Source of the DNA: Vaginimicrobium propionicum
GTDB lineage: Bacteria > Actinomycetota > Actinomycetes > Propionibacteriales > Propionibacteriaceae
Direction: 5' to 3'
Assembly (NCBI RefSeq): GCF_900155645.1
Contig: NZ_LT706985.1
Span: 1,178,001 to 1,242,000 of the forward strand
DNA: 64,000 nt
Shown: positions 35,707 through 44,220 of the stretch, in pieces
Position numbering within the stretch: position 1 is the first letter of the stretch
Layout of the letters: every line of letters starts with the position of its first letter
Position numbers and translations under genes: made by a program
Notes under the pieces: model-generated
Seen by the model: the letters and a program-made list of their open reading frames with translations, nothing else
Told to the model about the DNA's origin: nothing
Databases searched by the model: none

Positions 35707-35865
35707 CTCGAATCGTGCTGAGCAGATGCGGGTAAAACACCAAGCAGCGTCTCACCGATAGGGTGACGGATCGGAAGACACGAGTCGAGTGCCTGCGGCC
35801 GGAAGCGTCACACTTCTTCGGTCGCCCAGATAGGGTTCGCTGCACCATTGCAGTGACCCTATCTG
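35707..35865 (+). ncRNA. Structured element upstream of the PEP carboxykinase gene
   Basis: In the 430-bp gap 35536-35965, an outer stem of 11 pairs with one mismatch (35707-35717 with 35779-35789) encloses a branched region containing TCACC/GGTGA (35752-35766). A second stem follows, GCGGCCG with CGGTCGC (35795-35801, 35819-35825). The third is a long hairpin, CAGATAGGGT with ACCCTATCTG (35827-35836, 35856-35865), with an inner CTGCA/TGCAG stem. The third resembles a terminator without a T-run. The layout (closed aptamer-like stem, then a switchable hairpin, then a gene) is riboswitch-like, but I cannot match it to a known class. DnaA-box-like TGTGGATAAC also occurs near 35563. Confidence 0.45.
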
Positions 35866-35911
35866 CGCGTTTGACACAACGCTTTGTTTAGTCTCTACAG
35901 CTAACTTTTGC

Positions 35912-35966
35912 TATCTCTATTCGACCCCTTGACCAAATGGCACCAAAGATTGAGACAATAGAGATA
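35912..35966 (+). promoter_or_regulatory. Inverted repeat framing a promoter at the PEP carboxykinase start codon
   Basis: TATCTCTATT (35912-35921) and AATAGAGATA (35957-35966) are perfect 10-bp arms. Between them are a -35-like TTGACC (35929-35934) and a -10-like GACAAT (35954-35959, 19-bp spacer). The second arm ends on the first base of the ATG. A promoter there would give a leaderless or near-leaderless message, and the arms could be an operator. Confidence 0.45.
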
Positions 35967-38900
35967 TGGCAACCAATATTCATTCATCCATTAGCCTGCG
36001 TCTAGCGATGATCGGCGTCCGCGTAACTGGCGGCGACGAAGCTGAGCTAGCACTGATAGAACCCCTTATCGCCCGTCAACGTGAGCTGGGACGCCAACTC
36101 GCCAACCACTTATCCCCCGTCGATACTAGGATCCAACAATTCATCGACTCGTATTTGGCTGACGCTTCCGTCCACCCCAAGCTGCCTGGTCACACTCTCG
36201 TTTTAGATCAGCCTGGCTTGGCTCGCGAACTGTCGCTACCAAAGGACGGCGACGAGTTTCACGCCGAGAATGTTGAGAGCTACCGACTGCGCAATGGCGT
36301 GCTACACAATCCAAAGAATGATCGACGCACCACCGCCGGCGTTTTCCATGTCACCGAAGGCGGCCTGCCAATCCCTGATGACAAGATTGTGGTAACTAAA
36401 GACGTCTACGCGAGGCTGCTAAATTTGGCTTTCCAGCCACCCGCTGAGGACATGGTTCTGCCCTATGTTTCCAATCAGGAAGAGCCAGAAGGCTGTTTCG
36501 TTTCGCTATATATGCGTCCTCTAGTTGTTCCGGCAGTACCTGGCGCGACGAGACGCATGAGCATGGAAACCCGCTTCTTCGCGCCCGGCGGCATGGTTTG
36601 CAACCTTGATTTCGTCGAAGGTATTTTCGGCAACGCTGGTGACCCAGACTTGCCCGATAACAATGCTGCCCTTGACCCAGCCGCCTGGTCGGGACACACC
36701 GGCTGCGTGATCTTGGCTCCACACCTAACCAAAGTGACTAAGAAGAGCCTCGGCATGCCGCATTGGGACGACGCAACCGAGCGTCAACGTCGCGACGGGC
36801 AGTGCTGGAAAGAAGAATCAGACCTCTACAACGACGGCAAAGCATTCAAAGTTTGCATCCGCGATGAGCGTGGGGTTTTCGTCACGATTTTGGCAGACAA
36901 CTATTTCGGTTACTGCAAGAAAGAAGTTAAGACCCAGCTGTCTTATGCCACAAACTTGTTGGGCAACGCCGAGGAGGAACATTCCGGCGGCGCCCGGGTC
37001 TACCCTGCCTACAACTTAGGGCAGGAATACCACGACAAATACACCCCCAGCGAGTATTCGATTCAAGAAATCGTCAAACGCGATCCGAAACGCTTCACCA
37101 TGCAAGTCGGTGGCTGGGCGAAAGATAATGAGCACGAAGATTTCATCTTGATTCCTTCCCATGCCACTTTCTCAATGCGTGATCAAAGCATTACCTGGAA
37201 GGACGTTACCGGGCGAGAAGAAAGGTTGAAGCTAAAAGCTGGCCAAGATTATTTCTTACCTAATGGCTACCGGGTTTATGTGAAAAGTCGAGACTCAGAC
37301 GCAACTCAATGGCAGCTTTTCGGCGTCTCCCCTATTTCGACTGATTTCCACAAGCCAGCAACCGTATCTGGCGGTGGAAAGTCTGAAGTCAGCAAGTCTT
37401 TGTTGGACGCTTTCGTGTCCGGGTCTGCCTATGTGACGGATACCGAAAAAGATTTGGGTGCCGTCCAAGAGCTACTAGATCGCGACTACACCAATAGGTT
37501 TGCGAACGATGAAGAGAACGGAAAAGACCACCGCCCGATTCTTTCGGACGAACGCTCACTAGGCTCTGTCATTAAATTAATGACGCCAAGCTCCGACTTT
37601 AATGACGAATACAACGCTTTCTTGAACTCAATTCCGTCGCACATTAAGGAGTTGCTGTTCACCGTTAAGCGTTATTACAAGCCTGAATGGAAAGACGCCT
37701 GGCGAGAGCATTTCACCGCCTCAGTCATTAACGGACGCCCCGGCAACTCCTTACTGCTGGACGGCGAAAAAGTAATTGCCAATATGCTGCGCGTCGGTTT
37801 CGACCATGACGGGTCTTGGAGATTATTCAGCTTACGCCCAGATTTCAGCCCTGCCGTCAAGGTACAAACTGAGGATGACATCACGGCTTCCACTGTCGCT
37901 GGCGTCTATGAAACGGCAGCTCCCGGTTTCGGAAACCCGAACGGCCTGCCGCGTAAATTCGTCGAAAACTGTGAACACTTGCTGTTCCAGCGTCCAGACG
38001 ACGCCGTGGTGCGCGGCTACGACAAACAAGCTGAGCACGACTTGGCGCAGCCGGGCACTTTCATCTCTAATTTCGAGCCGTTAACCTACGACGACGCTAA
38101 AGAAATTTATGAAAATCCCCAGCAATTCAGCGAATACACCAAGCCAATTCAGCGGCTAATTAAGCAAGTGGTCAAGGCTGGCCCCGACGCTTCACCACAA
38201 TTTTGGACGTGCTCGGACCGGTCGCGAATCGTTAATGGCGCTCGTTCAAAGAATCCGCGCTATTTACAAACCCGTCCAGACGACGCCAACCCTCGAGCAA
38301 CTGCTGCAGCTGAGTTGGCTTCGCGTCTGGTGCGTCAACGTTCGGTTGATGGTATCGCTCCCATGCCTGTTGACGTGGTAGCTGCTGGGCGGCGCAATAA
38401 CCCGGCTGAGCCTGGGATACCGCCATTATGCGTCTATAACCCGCTGCACTATATGGAATTGCCTGAATTATTTATGGAGTTCATCGCCTCGATGACCGGC
38501 AAATCCCCATCCACTACTGGGGCTGGCTCTGAGGGCGCACTCACCAAGGCACCATTCAACGCTATGCCCTATGTCATAGACCTGAATAACAGCCTGCTCA
38601 GCTATATCCTGACCGGATACGATGGCTGGCTTAGCTCCGCCGGATATATCGGCCCGCAGGTTAAGGTCGCCCACGACATTTCGATGTTGGTGCCAGAGCT
38701 GTTCTCAAGGATGCGTCCTGAAGAGCGTGACGCTCACACCCTTATCGAAGGCGGATTCTTAGAGCCGTTGCAGGACTACGAATATGATGGCAAACCGGTT
38801 TACGCTAGCCGCCTGGGGTACCGCATGACGATGAAGTTCGCCACAAAATTCTTTGGCCGAATCTTTTTACATCCAAATGTCGTATTTACTGAAGAAATGC

Positions 38901-39364
38901 TGCGTCCTGAATTACAAGATGAGGCTACTTTCGCCACATCGATGGACGTTATTGTCAAAACCCACAAGCGGGTAGCACAACAGTACTTCGCTGACGACAC
39001 CATTAAATTGGCTTGTCCACCGCTTAAAGGCTTGTTGGAGATAATGGCAAATGGCGAAACTGCTGAGGGCTGGAAACTGTCTAGCCCAGAATTCCGCAGC
39101 CTCTTTGAGCGCAAGAATGTGCTTGCTACTGATTGGTACCGCGCCCGTTTAGACGCTAAACAAAGCTACGAAATAAGTCGGCTAAGCGATGGCGTTGACA
39201 GGATGCGCGATTTCTTGAGTAATGCCAGTAATGAGCGCGCAGCTACCAGAATTAATCTGCAAGCCAAACTTGACTTGGCAGAACATGATCTGACGCATGC
39301 TCAAAGTGGCGATTACCGAAATAGCTTGATTGGCACTATCGGGCGTCAAGTACATCTGTCATAA
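35966..39364 (+). CDS. Probable pyrophosphate-dependent PEP carboxykinase (PPi-PEPCK)
   Basis: 1132 residues in one frame. The size and several segments match the very large PPi-type PEP carboxykinases known from Propionibacterium freudenreichii and Entamoeba histolytica: SGHTGCVILAPHLTKV near residue 252, GWAKDNEHEDFILIPSHATF near 388, and MTGKSPSTTGAGSEGALTK from about residue 843. These enzymes convert oxaloacetate plus PPi to PEP, CO2 and Pi, and can run in reverse to make oxaloacetate. They lack similarity to the ATP- and GTP-type enzymes at this level. The assignment is from memory of family features. The gene stands alone behind a structured leader. Confidence 0.72.
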   Translation: MATNIHSSISLRLAMIGVRVTGGDEAELALIEPLIARQRELGRQLANHLSPVDTRIQQFIDSYLADASVHPKLPGHTLVLDQPGLARELSLPKDGDEFHAENVESYRLRNGVLHNPKNDRRTTAGVFHVTEGGLPIPDDKIVVTKDVYARLLNLAFQPPAEDMVLPYVSNQEEPEGCFVSLYMRPLVVPAVPGATRRMSMETRFFAPGGMVCNLDFVEGIFGNAGDPDLPDNNAALDPAAWSGHTGCVILAPHLTKVTKKSLGMPHWDDATERQRRDGQCWKEESDLYNDGKAFKVCIRDERGVFVTILADNYFGYCKKEVKTQLSYATNLLGNAEEEHSGGARVYPAYNLGQEYHDKYTPSEYSIQEIVKRDPKRFTMQVGGWAKDNEHEDFILIPSHATFSMRDQSITWKDVTGREERLKLKAGQDYFLPNGYRVYVKSRDSDATQWQLFGVSPISTDFHKPATVSGGGKSEVSKSLLDAFVSGSAYVTDTEKDLGAVQELLDRDYTNRFANDEENGKDHRPILSDERSLGSVIKLMTPSSDFNDEYNAFLNSIPSHIKELLFTVKRYYKPEWKDAWREHFTASVINGRPGNSLLLDGEKVIANMLRVGFDHDGSWRLFSLRPDFSPAVKVQTEDDITASTVAGVYETAAPGFGNPNGLPRKFVENCEHLLFQRPDDAVVRGYDKQAEHDLAQPGTFISNFEPLTYDDAKEIYENPQQFSEYTKPIQRLIKQVVKAGPDASPQFWTCSDRSRIVNGARSKNPRYLQTRPDDANPRATAAAELASRLVRQRSVDGIAPMPVDVVAAGRRNNPAEPGIPPLCVYNPLHYMELPELFMEFIASMTGKSPSTTGAGSEGALTKAPFNAMPYVIDLNNSLLSYILTGYDGWLSSAGYIGPQVKVAHDISMLVPELFSRMRPEERDAHTLIEGGFLEPLQDYEYDGKPVYASRLGYRMTMKFATKFFGRIFLHPNVVFTEEMLRPELQDEATFATSMDVIVKTHKRVAQQYFADDTIKLACPPLKGLLEIMANGETAEGWKLSSPEFRSLFERKNVLATDWYRARLDAKQSYEISRLSDGVDRMRDFLSNASNERAATRINLQAKLDLAEHDLTHAQSGDYRNSLIGTIGRQVHLS

Positions 39365-39380
39365 CCCATAGAATTGGGTC

Positions 39381-40589
39381 ATGACTTCAGGCTCCGCACT
39401 ACCACCTAACCCAGGTGATTGTGTGGAGCCTGATTTTATTGCGCCAATTTATGCGCCTGGCCGACAATGGGTGAGCCTTGACGAGGATCTCATTTTTCCT
39501 CCTCCGCCTGAACCCAAGAGAAGTTCGCGTCCTGCCCGACTAATTCGCTCGCTGCTAATCGTCTTGATTGTTTTGGCGATGACAGCCGGCAGCTGTTACC
39601 TCGTTTTCGGCCCGCAGGCTAAAACATTCCGCTCAGGTAATTACCCTGCACAGCAGTTGCCACCGCAGCTACCAGACGACACGAGCAGTCACGCAATCGC
39701 CGTCAGCGATCAAATGCGTATCGGGGTTGGGTTTGTGACTGGCAATACCGACAACACCATCTCGTCCGGCACCGGACTGGTGCTCCGCGAAGACGGCGTA
39801 GTAGTGACGAATTACCATGTCGTCCAGCACACGAAAGATTTGAGTGTTCGGCTAAGCGTTGAAGGTGAAACTTATGACGCTGAAGTACTCGGATATTCGC
39901 AAACTTTAGATATTGCGGTATTACAGCTGGTAACCGCCAGCGGGTTAACCCCTATCGAGATAGCTAATAGACAACCATTCGTCGGAGACGAGATTGTCTC
40001 TGTCGGCAATGCGCGGGGTGGCGGGGTGTTACGCGCTAGTAGCGGATATATCGCGAGCTTAGACGAGACGGTGCGCGTGGCATCCAGCTACGGCGGATTC
40101 GGTGAAGACGACCTAGTAAATATGTACGCTATGACAACTGGTGCCGTGCCCGGATATTCTGGCGGCCCAACCTTTAACCGCGAAAATCAGGTTATTGCTA
40201 TGACAACAGCCGGTAGCGAGCGGATAACTAGCTCATCGCAGTCCTATGCCATACCGATATCTCGGGTGCGCCAAGTTGTGGATCAAGTTTTGGCCGGCAC
40301 TCAAAGTGATGAGATAAGAATCGGCCCACCCGCTTTTTTGGGAATAACCATCAGCGGCGAGGATGTTCCGGCAGTTTCCAGCGTCATTGCGTCGGGGCCA
40401 GCCGCTCAGGCGGGCGTCCAACCTGGAGATTTGATTATGGCTATCGACGACGAGGAAATCAGCACCGCTAAAGAATTGTTGCAAATTCTTTCCCGTCACG
40501 ACCCTGGCGACCAGATAGCGCTTAGGCTTCGCCGATTAGGTTCACCGGTTGACGTGACAGTTACGTTAACCATCAGCCCAACTAATTAA
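39381..40589 (+). CDS. HtrA-like trypsin/PDZ serine protease
   Basis: 402 residues. The N-terminus is cytoplasmic and proline-rich, one membrane helix lies at about 55-76, and the protease domain follows. The triad is TNYHVV (His), DIAVLQL (Asp) and GYSGGPTF (Ser, with Tyr where Asn is usual in GNSGGP). A C-terminal PDZ domain (FLGITISGEDVPAVSSVI, then AAQAGVQPGDLIMAIDDEEI) completes the DegP/HtrA layout. It is anchored with the protease outside, for envelope protein quality control. It starts 16 bp after the PEPCK stop, behind a small ACCCA/TGGGT hairpin (39364-39379). Confidence 0.88.
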   Translation: MTSGSALPPNPGDCVEPDFIAPIYAPGRQWVSLDEDLIFPPPPEPKRSSRPARLIRSLLIVLIVLAMTAGSCYLVFGPQAKTFRSGNYPAQQLPPQLPDDTSSHAIAVSDQMRIGVGFVTGNTDNTISSGTGLVLREDGVVVTNYHVVQHTKDLSVRLSVEGETYDAEVLGYSQTLDIAVLQLVTASGLTPIEIANRQPFVGDEIVSVGNARGGGVLRASSGYIASLDETVRVASSYGGFGEDDLVNMYAMTTGAVPGYSGGPTFNRENQVIAMTTAGSERITSSSQSYAIPISRVRQVVDQVLAGTQSDEIRIGPPAFLGITISGEDVPAVSSVIASGPAAQAGVQPGDLIMAIDDEEISTAKELLQILSRHDPGDQIALRLRRLGSPVDVTVTLTISPTN

Positions 40590-40590
40590 C

Positions 40591-41202
40591 CTAATCGTCG
40601 TCTACTCCCCTAGCGACCAATGCGTCACCTAGGCGCTGCGCATCACGAATCGCACTGATTAATAGCGGTACCGCAAAAGCGCGCCAGCTTTTCTGGTTGC
40701 CGCGCGCTAATTGCGCTTCCCGAACCCCACGGGCTAGCCCCGCAACTAATGGGACACAACGAATACCTAAGGTCAACGCCAATCCAACCCGGTCTGGGTC
40801 TACACCGAAACGACGCAAGGGGCGACAGATCTTAACCACTACCGCCATCAAGTCGCTAGTACGGGTGGTTAAAGTCACCAAAGCTGCACTGGCCATCAGC
40901 ATCACGATCATGGCTACGATACCCAAGGCTTGTTGCCAACCGAATGCGATGCTATTCGCAACCATCATGAACGCCAAAATGAAAGCCATCGGGCGGACTT
41001 GTTTGATGGCTTCTCCCACACTAAAACCTCCAAAGCGGTAGCAGGCCAGCACAAATAAGCACCCGATCAGCGGCAACCACCAAATTTTTGAAATCCCTAC
41101 TGTTGCCACCGCTAATACCAATAGGCCAGCCAATTTCGCACCCGCTGGAAGCCGGTGAAATACACTATTACCCGGCTGATAAAGCCCTAGCCCGCTAACC
41201 AT
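40591..41202 (-). CDS. bioN: Biotin ECF transporter transmembrane subunit (EcfT/BioN)
   Basis: 203 residues, with about five hydrophobic helices and a cytoplasmic loop holding the coupling segment (FGVDPDRVGLALTLGIRCVPLVAGLARGVREAQLARG), in which the two Ala-Arg-Gly motifs (LARGV, LARGN) contact the ATPase. It overlaps bioM by 16 bp and sits last in bioYMN. It couples ATP hydrolysis to biotin uptake through BioY. Confidence 0.88.
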   Translation of the reverse strand: MVSGLGLYQPGNSVFHRLPAGAKLAGLLVLAVATVGISKIWWLPLIGCLFVLACYRFGGFSVGEAIKQVRPMAFILAFMMVANSIAFGWQQALGIVAMIVMLMASAALVTLTTRTSDLMAVVVKICRPLRRFGVDPDRVGLALTLGIRCVPLVAGLARGVREAQLARGNQKSWRAFAVPLLISAIRDAQRLGDALVARGVDDD

Positions 41203-41909
41203 TGAGCCTCATCTTCAGCTAATTGTTCGGCCATCAAATCGCGATAGTACGACAATGCTTTGGCAGGTTTGTCATCCGCGACAATGCGTCCAGAATCGAT
41301 CACTAACACTCGATCAAAATCGCTTAACTGATCTAACTGGTGGGTAACCAAAACGACTTGCTGATCAAGCCCGGCGATAACACGACGAATCTTTGCAGCA
41401 TTACGCAAATCCAACAGCGTGGTTGGCTCGTCCATGACAATCAACTTTGGCTCGGTCACCATAACGGAGGCTAACGCCAACAGTTGTTTCTGCCCGCCAG
41501 AAAGCAGATGAGCTGGGTGGTCAGCGTGAGTGTCCAAATGAAAGTGCGTCAGTATCTGATGCACTCGCTCAGCTTTCTCTGCTTTAGACAGTTTCATTTT
41601 GCGTAGCCCAAAGGCAACATCCTCACCAACTGTAGGCATCACAATCTGCGAATCAGGGTCAGCAAATAAGAAACCGACCTGCTTGCGCACCTTACCTGCT
41701 TGGGTCGCAGTGCTGAATCCATCTACCACAACAGCGCCCTGACTAGGCACAATAAGCCCATTTAGGAGTCTTGCGAGGGTTGACTTACCAGAGCCATTGG
41801 CGCCGACGATACCGATGCGACGTTCAGTCAGCCTCACACAAATATCGTCAAGGACTCTTCTGTTACCAGTCTCATAGGTGTGCGAGACATGGCTTATATC
41901 GATAATCAA
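41187..41909 (-). CDS. bioM: Biotin ECF transporter ATPase (BioM)
   Basis: 240 residues. Walker A is GANGSGKST, the signature is LSGGQKQ, and Walker B is LIVMDEPT followed by an H-loop (LVTHQLDQL). This is the ECF-type CbiO/EcfA subfamily. Its start abuts the bioY stop (41909/41910), so it is cotranslated with the substrate-binding subunit. Confidence 0.92.
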   Translation of the reverse strand: MIIDISHVSHTYETGNRRVLDDICVRLTERRIGIVGANGSGKSTLARLLNGLIVPSQGAVVVDGFSTATQAGKVRKQVGFLFADPDSQIVMPTVGEDVAFGLRKMKLSKAEKAERVHQILTHFHLDTHADHPAHLLSGGQKQLLALASVMVTEPKLIVMDEPTTLLDLRNAAKIRRVIAGLDQQVVLVTHQLDQLSDFDRVLVIDSGRIVADDKPAKALSYYRDLMAEQLAEDEAQWLAG

Positions 41910-42482
41910 CTATTTCGCCTGCATTAAGCCCGGAATCCCAGCATGGACGCCTTTCGCAATTAGCGCTGCAATAACCGCCTTAGCAATGTCGCCAGGAATG
42001 AATGGCAAATTAGCAACCAGCGCAGCACCAAGGGTCATCTTGGTGGCTAATAGCATTCCAGTAATACCAAATATATAGAGCACCACAATGCCGAATAAGA
42101 TGTTGATACCCAGCCCAGCCCAGAAACGGTAGGGCGCGCCTAAACGATAGGTTAGCCAACCGATGAGAGCGCCAACCGCTATCCAGCCCAGGATAAAGCC
42201 CGCAGTGGGACCAAAGAACACTGCTAAACTGCCACGTCCACCCGGAAGAAGCGGCAAACCAATAGCCACCAGCACAACGAACAAAAGCTGCGAAAGCCCG
42301 CCTCGACGTCCACCAAGGATTGCCCCAGCCAACATCGGCCCTAGCGATTGAGCAGTGATTGGGACTGGCCCGACGGGAATTGGCGGAATTATCCCCAAAA
42401 CTGCGGTGACGGCCGCAAAGACAGCAATTAGAGCAATATCTCGTGCTGGGCTAAATGATCGGGCATTAACCGAAGTCGTCAA
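41910..42482 (-). CDS. bioY: Biotin transporter substrate-binding subunit (BioY)
   Basis: About 190 residues if started at the TTG at 42482, which has GGGGGAG directly upstream with a short spacing. The frame is open to 42692, but that extension would overlap the cydA side and has no BioY similarity. Six hydrophobic helices are present with the family segments PIPVGPVPITAQSLGPMLAGAILGGRRGGLSQ and GPTAGFILGW, which form the biotin pocket. A loose GTGTT-N18-AACAC pair (42502-42529) lies upstream and could be a repressor site; no match to a known BirA or BioQ box is claimed. Confidence 0.85.
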   Translation of the reverse strand: MTTSVNARSFSPARDIALIAVFAAVTAVLGIIPPIPVGPVPITAQSLGPMLAGAILGGRRGGLSQLLFVVLVAIGLPLLPGGRGSLAVFFGPTAGFILGWIAVGALIGWLTYRLGAPYRFWAGLGINILFGIVVLYIFGITGMLLATKMTLGAALVANLPFIPGDIAKAVIAALIAKGVHAGIPGLMQAK

Positions 42483-42635
42483 GGTCTCCCCCTTTATTGG
42501 AGTGTTTATAACTACCGATAATCTAACACCGTTAGGCAAATGGAGTAAACGCCAATCAGGGGAAACATTTAGCTGCGGTATTAGACGAAACAGTAAAACC
42601 CCACCCCCTGCACAGTCCACATATCCCCCTAGAGT

Positions 42636-42659
42636 ATGATTCGCCATGGCAAGAATCAT
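42636..42659 (+). promoter_or_regulatory. Palindrome upstream of cydA
   Basis: ATGATTC (42636-42642), an 8-bp palindrome GCCATGGC (42643-42650), two bases, then GAATCAT (42653-42659). The site is centred about 35 bp before the cydA ATG, in the divergent gap with bioY, where a repressor would cover the promoter. It does not look like a Rex or Crp site. Confidence 0.5.
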
Positions 42660-42682
42660 CTTTTGGGTGTAGCGTTTAACCC

Positions 42683-44206
42683 ATGGATGCACAAGTCATC
42701 GCCCGGTGGCAGTTTGGTATAACCACTGTCTACCACTTCCTCTTTGTGCCCATCACAATTGGTATGACATGGCTGGTAGCAGTCTTGGAAACCAAATGGG
42801 TGCGCACCAAAGACGTGGAGTGGCTGCGGCTAACAAAATTTTTCGGCAAGTTGTTCCTCGTTAACTTCGCTGCTGGCGTAGTAACGGGCATCGTTCAGGA
42901 GTTCCAGTTCGGCATGAACTGGTCAGAATACTCCCGATTCGTTGGCGACATCTTCGGGGCTCCGTTAGCACTCGAAGCCTTGATCGCTTTCTTCCTAGAG
43001 TCAACCTTCATCGGTTTGTGGATTTTCGGTTGGGACAAGTTCTCGGCTAAGACCCACAACACGATGATGTATCTGACAGCAATTGGCTCCTCCATTTCAG
43101 CTATCTGGATTCTGGCTGCTAACTCCTGGATGCAGAACCCGGTGGGCGCCACCTTCAACCCAGAAACTGGTCGCGCTGAGCTGACTGATTTCATGGCGTT
43201 GGTTACCAACCCTGTTATGTTGACCACCTTCCCGCACGTAGTCGGCGGGGCGTTCGTATCGTCTGGCGGCATTCTCCTAGGCATTTCCGGTTGGAAGATG
43301 GCCAAGTTCTTGAAAGCACATCGCGAGTCGAAGGTTGAGCGTGCAGAGCTGAACCCCGAATACGGCGTATGGCGTCGTACAGCCAAGATGGGCGCTTGGG
43401 TAGTGCTCGTGGCCTCAATCGTTACCGTTCTTTCCGGCCACTTCAAAGCTCAAGTCACTGCACAATTGCAGCCCATGAAGACGGCAGCCTCAGAAGGTCT
43501 AATCAACACCTCAACCCACGCTCCATTCTCGATCATCGGTATCTACACCCAAGATCGTGTTAATGGTGTTACTGAGGTTAAAGAAGTATTCAGCCTAGAC
43601 GTTCCCGGCGTGCTGTCCTTTATGGCTCATAACAACCCGAACGCCGAGGTTAAAGGCATCACCGATTTGACCGCCGAATTCAAGGAATCTGGCTATCAAG
43701 CGGCTGATGAAACTCGCAATGAGTTGCAGGAAACCTACGCCGATGCACTGGACACCACAACCGTGGATCCCGTCCCGAATGTGATGGTCAACTATTGGAG
43801 CTTCAGAGCCATGATGGGCTTTGGCGGGCTCGGCATTTTGGTTTCGCTATGGGCATTAATCGCGCTGCGCGGTGAGCGTGAAGTGCCGACGAATAAACTG
43901 TGGGGTGTTGCGATGGTAGCTACCCCATTCTTGCCCATGCTGGCCGCCTCTTTCGGTTGGATACTTACTGAAATGGGTCGTCAACCCTGGATTGTCAACG
44001 GCGTGTTACCCACTGCCGCTGCTGTGTCACCAAATGTTGGGGCTGGTGCCGTACTATTCAGCACCATTCTCTACACCTTGGTTTACGCAATTGTTGCTGT
44101 GATCGTCCTAAAGTGCTTCTTCTACTTGATCGGCAAGGGTCTGCCAGATGCGTCTGAGCAGAAACTGAATCCCGACAACGAAGAGCCTCTGGCCTTCGCA
44201 TACTGA
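42683..44206 (+). CDS. cydA: Cytochrome bd oxidase subunit I
   Basis: 507 residues, nine hydrophobic helices. His18 in VYHFLF, and Glu98 and Glu106 in LALEALIAFFLESTF, stand where the heme b595/d ligands and proton-path residues of the E. coli enzyme are. The Q-loop region is short, with GRAELTDF earlier and the periplasmic segment near residues 270-360 (YTQDRVNGVTEVKEVFSLDVPG). It reduces O2 to water using quinol, with high oxygen affinity. First gene of cydABDC. Confidence 0.95.
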   Translation: MDAQVIARWQFGITTVYHFLFVPITIGMTWLVAVLETKWVRTKDVEWLRLTKFFGKLFLVNFAAGVVTGIVQEFQFGMNWSEYSRFVGDIFGAPLALEALIAFFLESTFIGLWIFGWDKFSAKTHNTMMYLTAIGSSISAIWILAANSWMQNPVGATFNPETGRAELTDFMALVTNPVMLTTFPHVVGGAFVSSGGILLGISGWKMAKFLKAHRESKVERAELNPEYGVWRRTAKMGAWVVLVASIVTVLSGHFKAQVTAQLQPMKTAASEGLINTSTHAPFSIIGIYTQDRVNGVTEVKEVFSLDVPGVLSFMAHNNPNAEVKGITDLTAEFKESGYQAADETRNELQETYADALDTTTVDPVPNVMVNYWSFRAMMGFGGLGILVSLWALIALRGEREVPTNKLWGVAMVATPFLPMLAASFGWILTEMGRQPWIVNGVLPTAAAVSPNVGAGAVLFSTILYTLVYAIVAVIVLKCFFYLIGKGLPDASEQKLNPDNEEPLAFAY

Positions 44207-44220
44207 TCGGAGATACTGTC

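Noticed and set aside
42483-42692. N-terminal extension of BioY
   Set aside because: The extension has no family similarity, and the TTG at 42482 has its own ribosome site.
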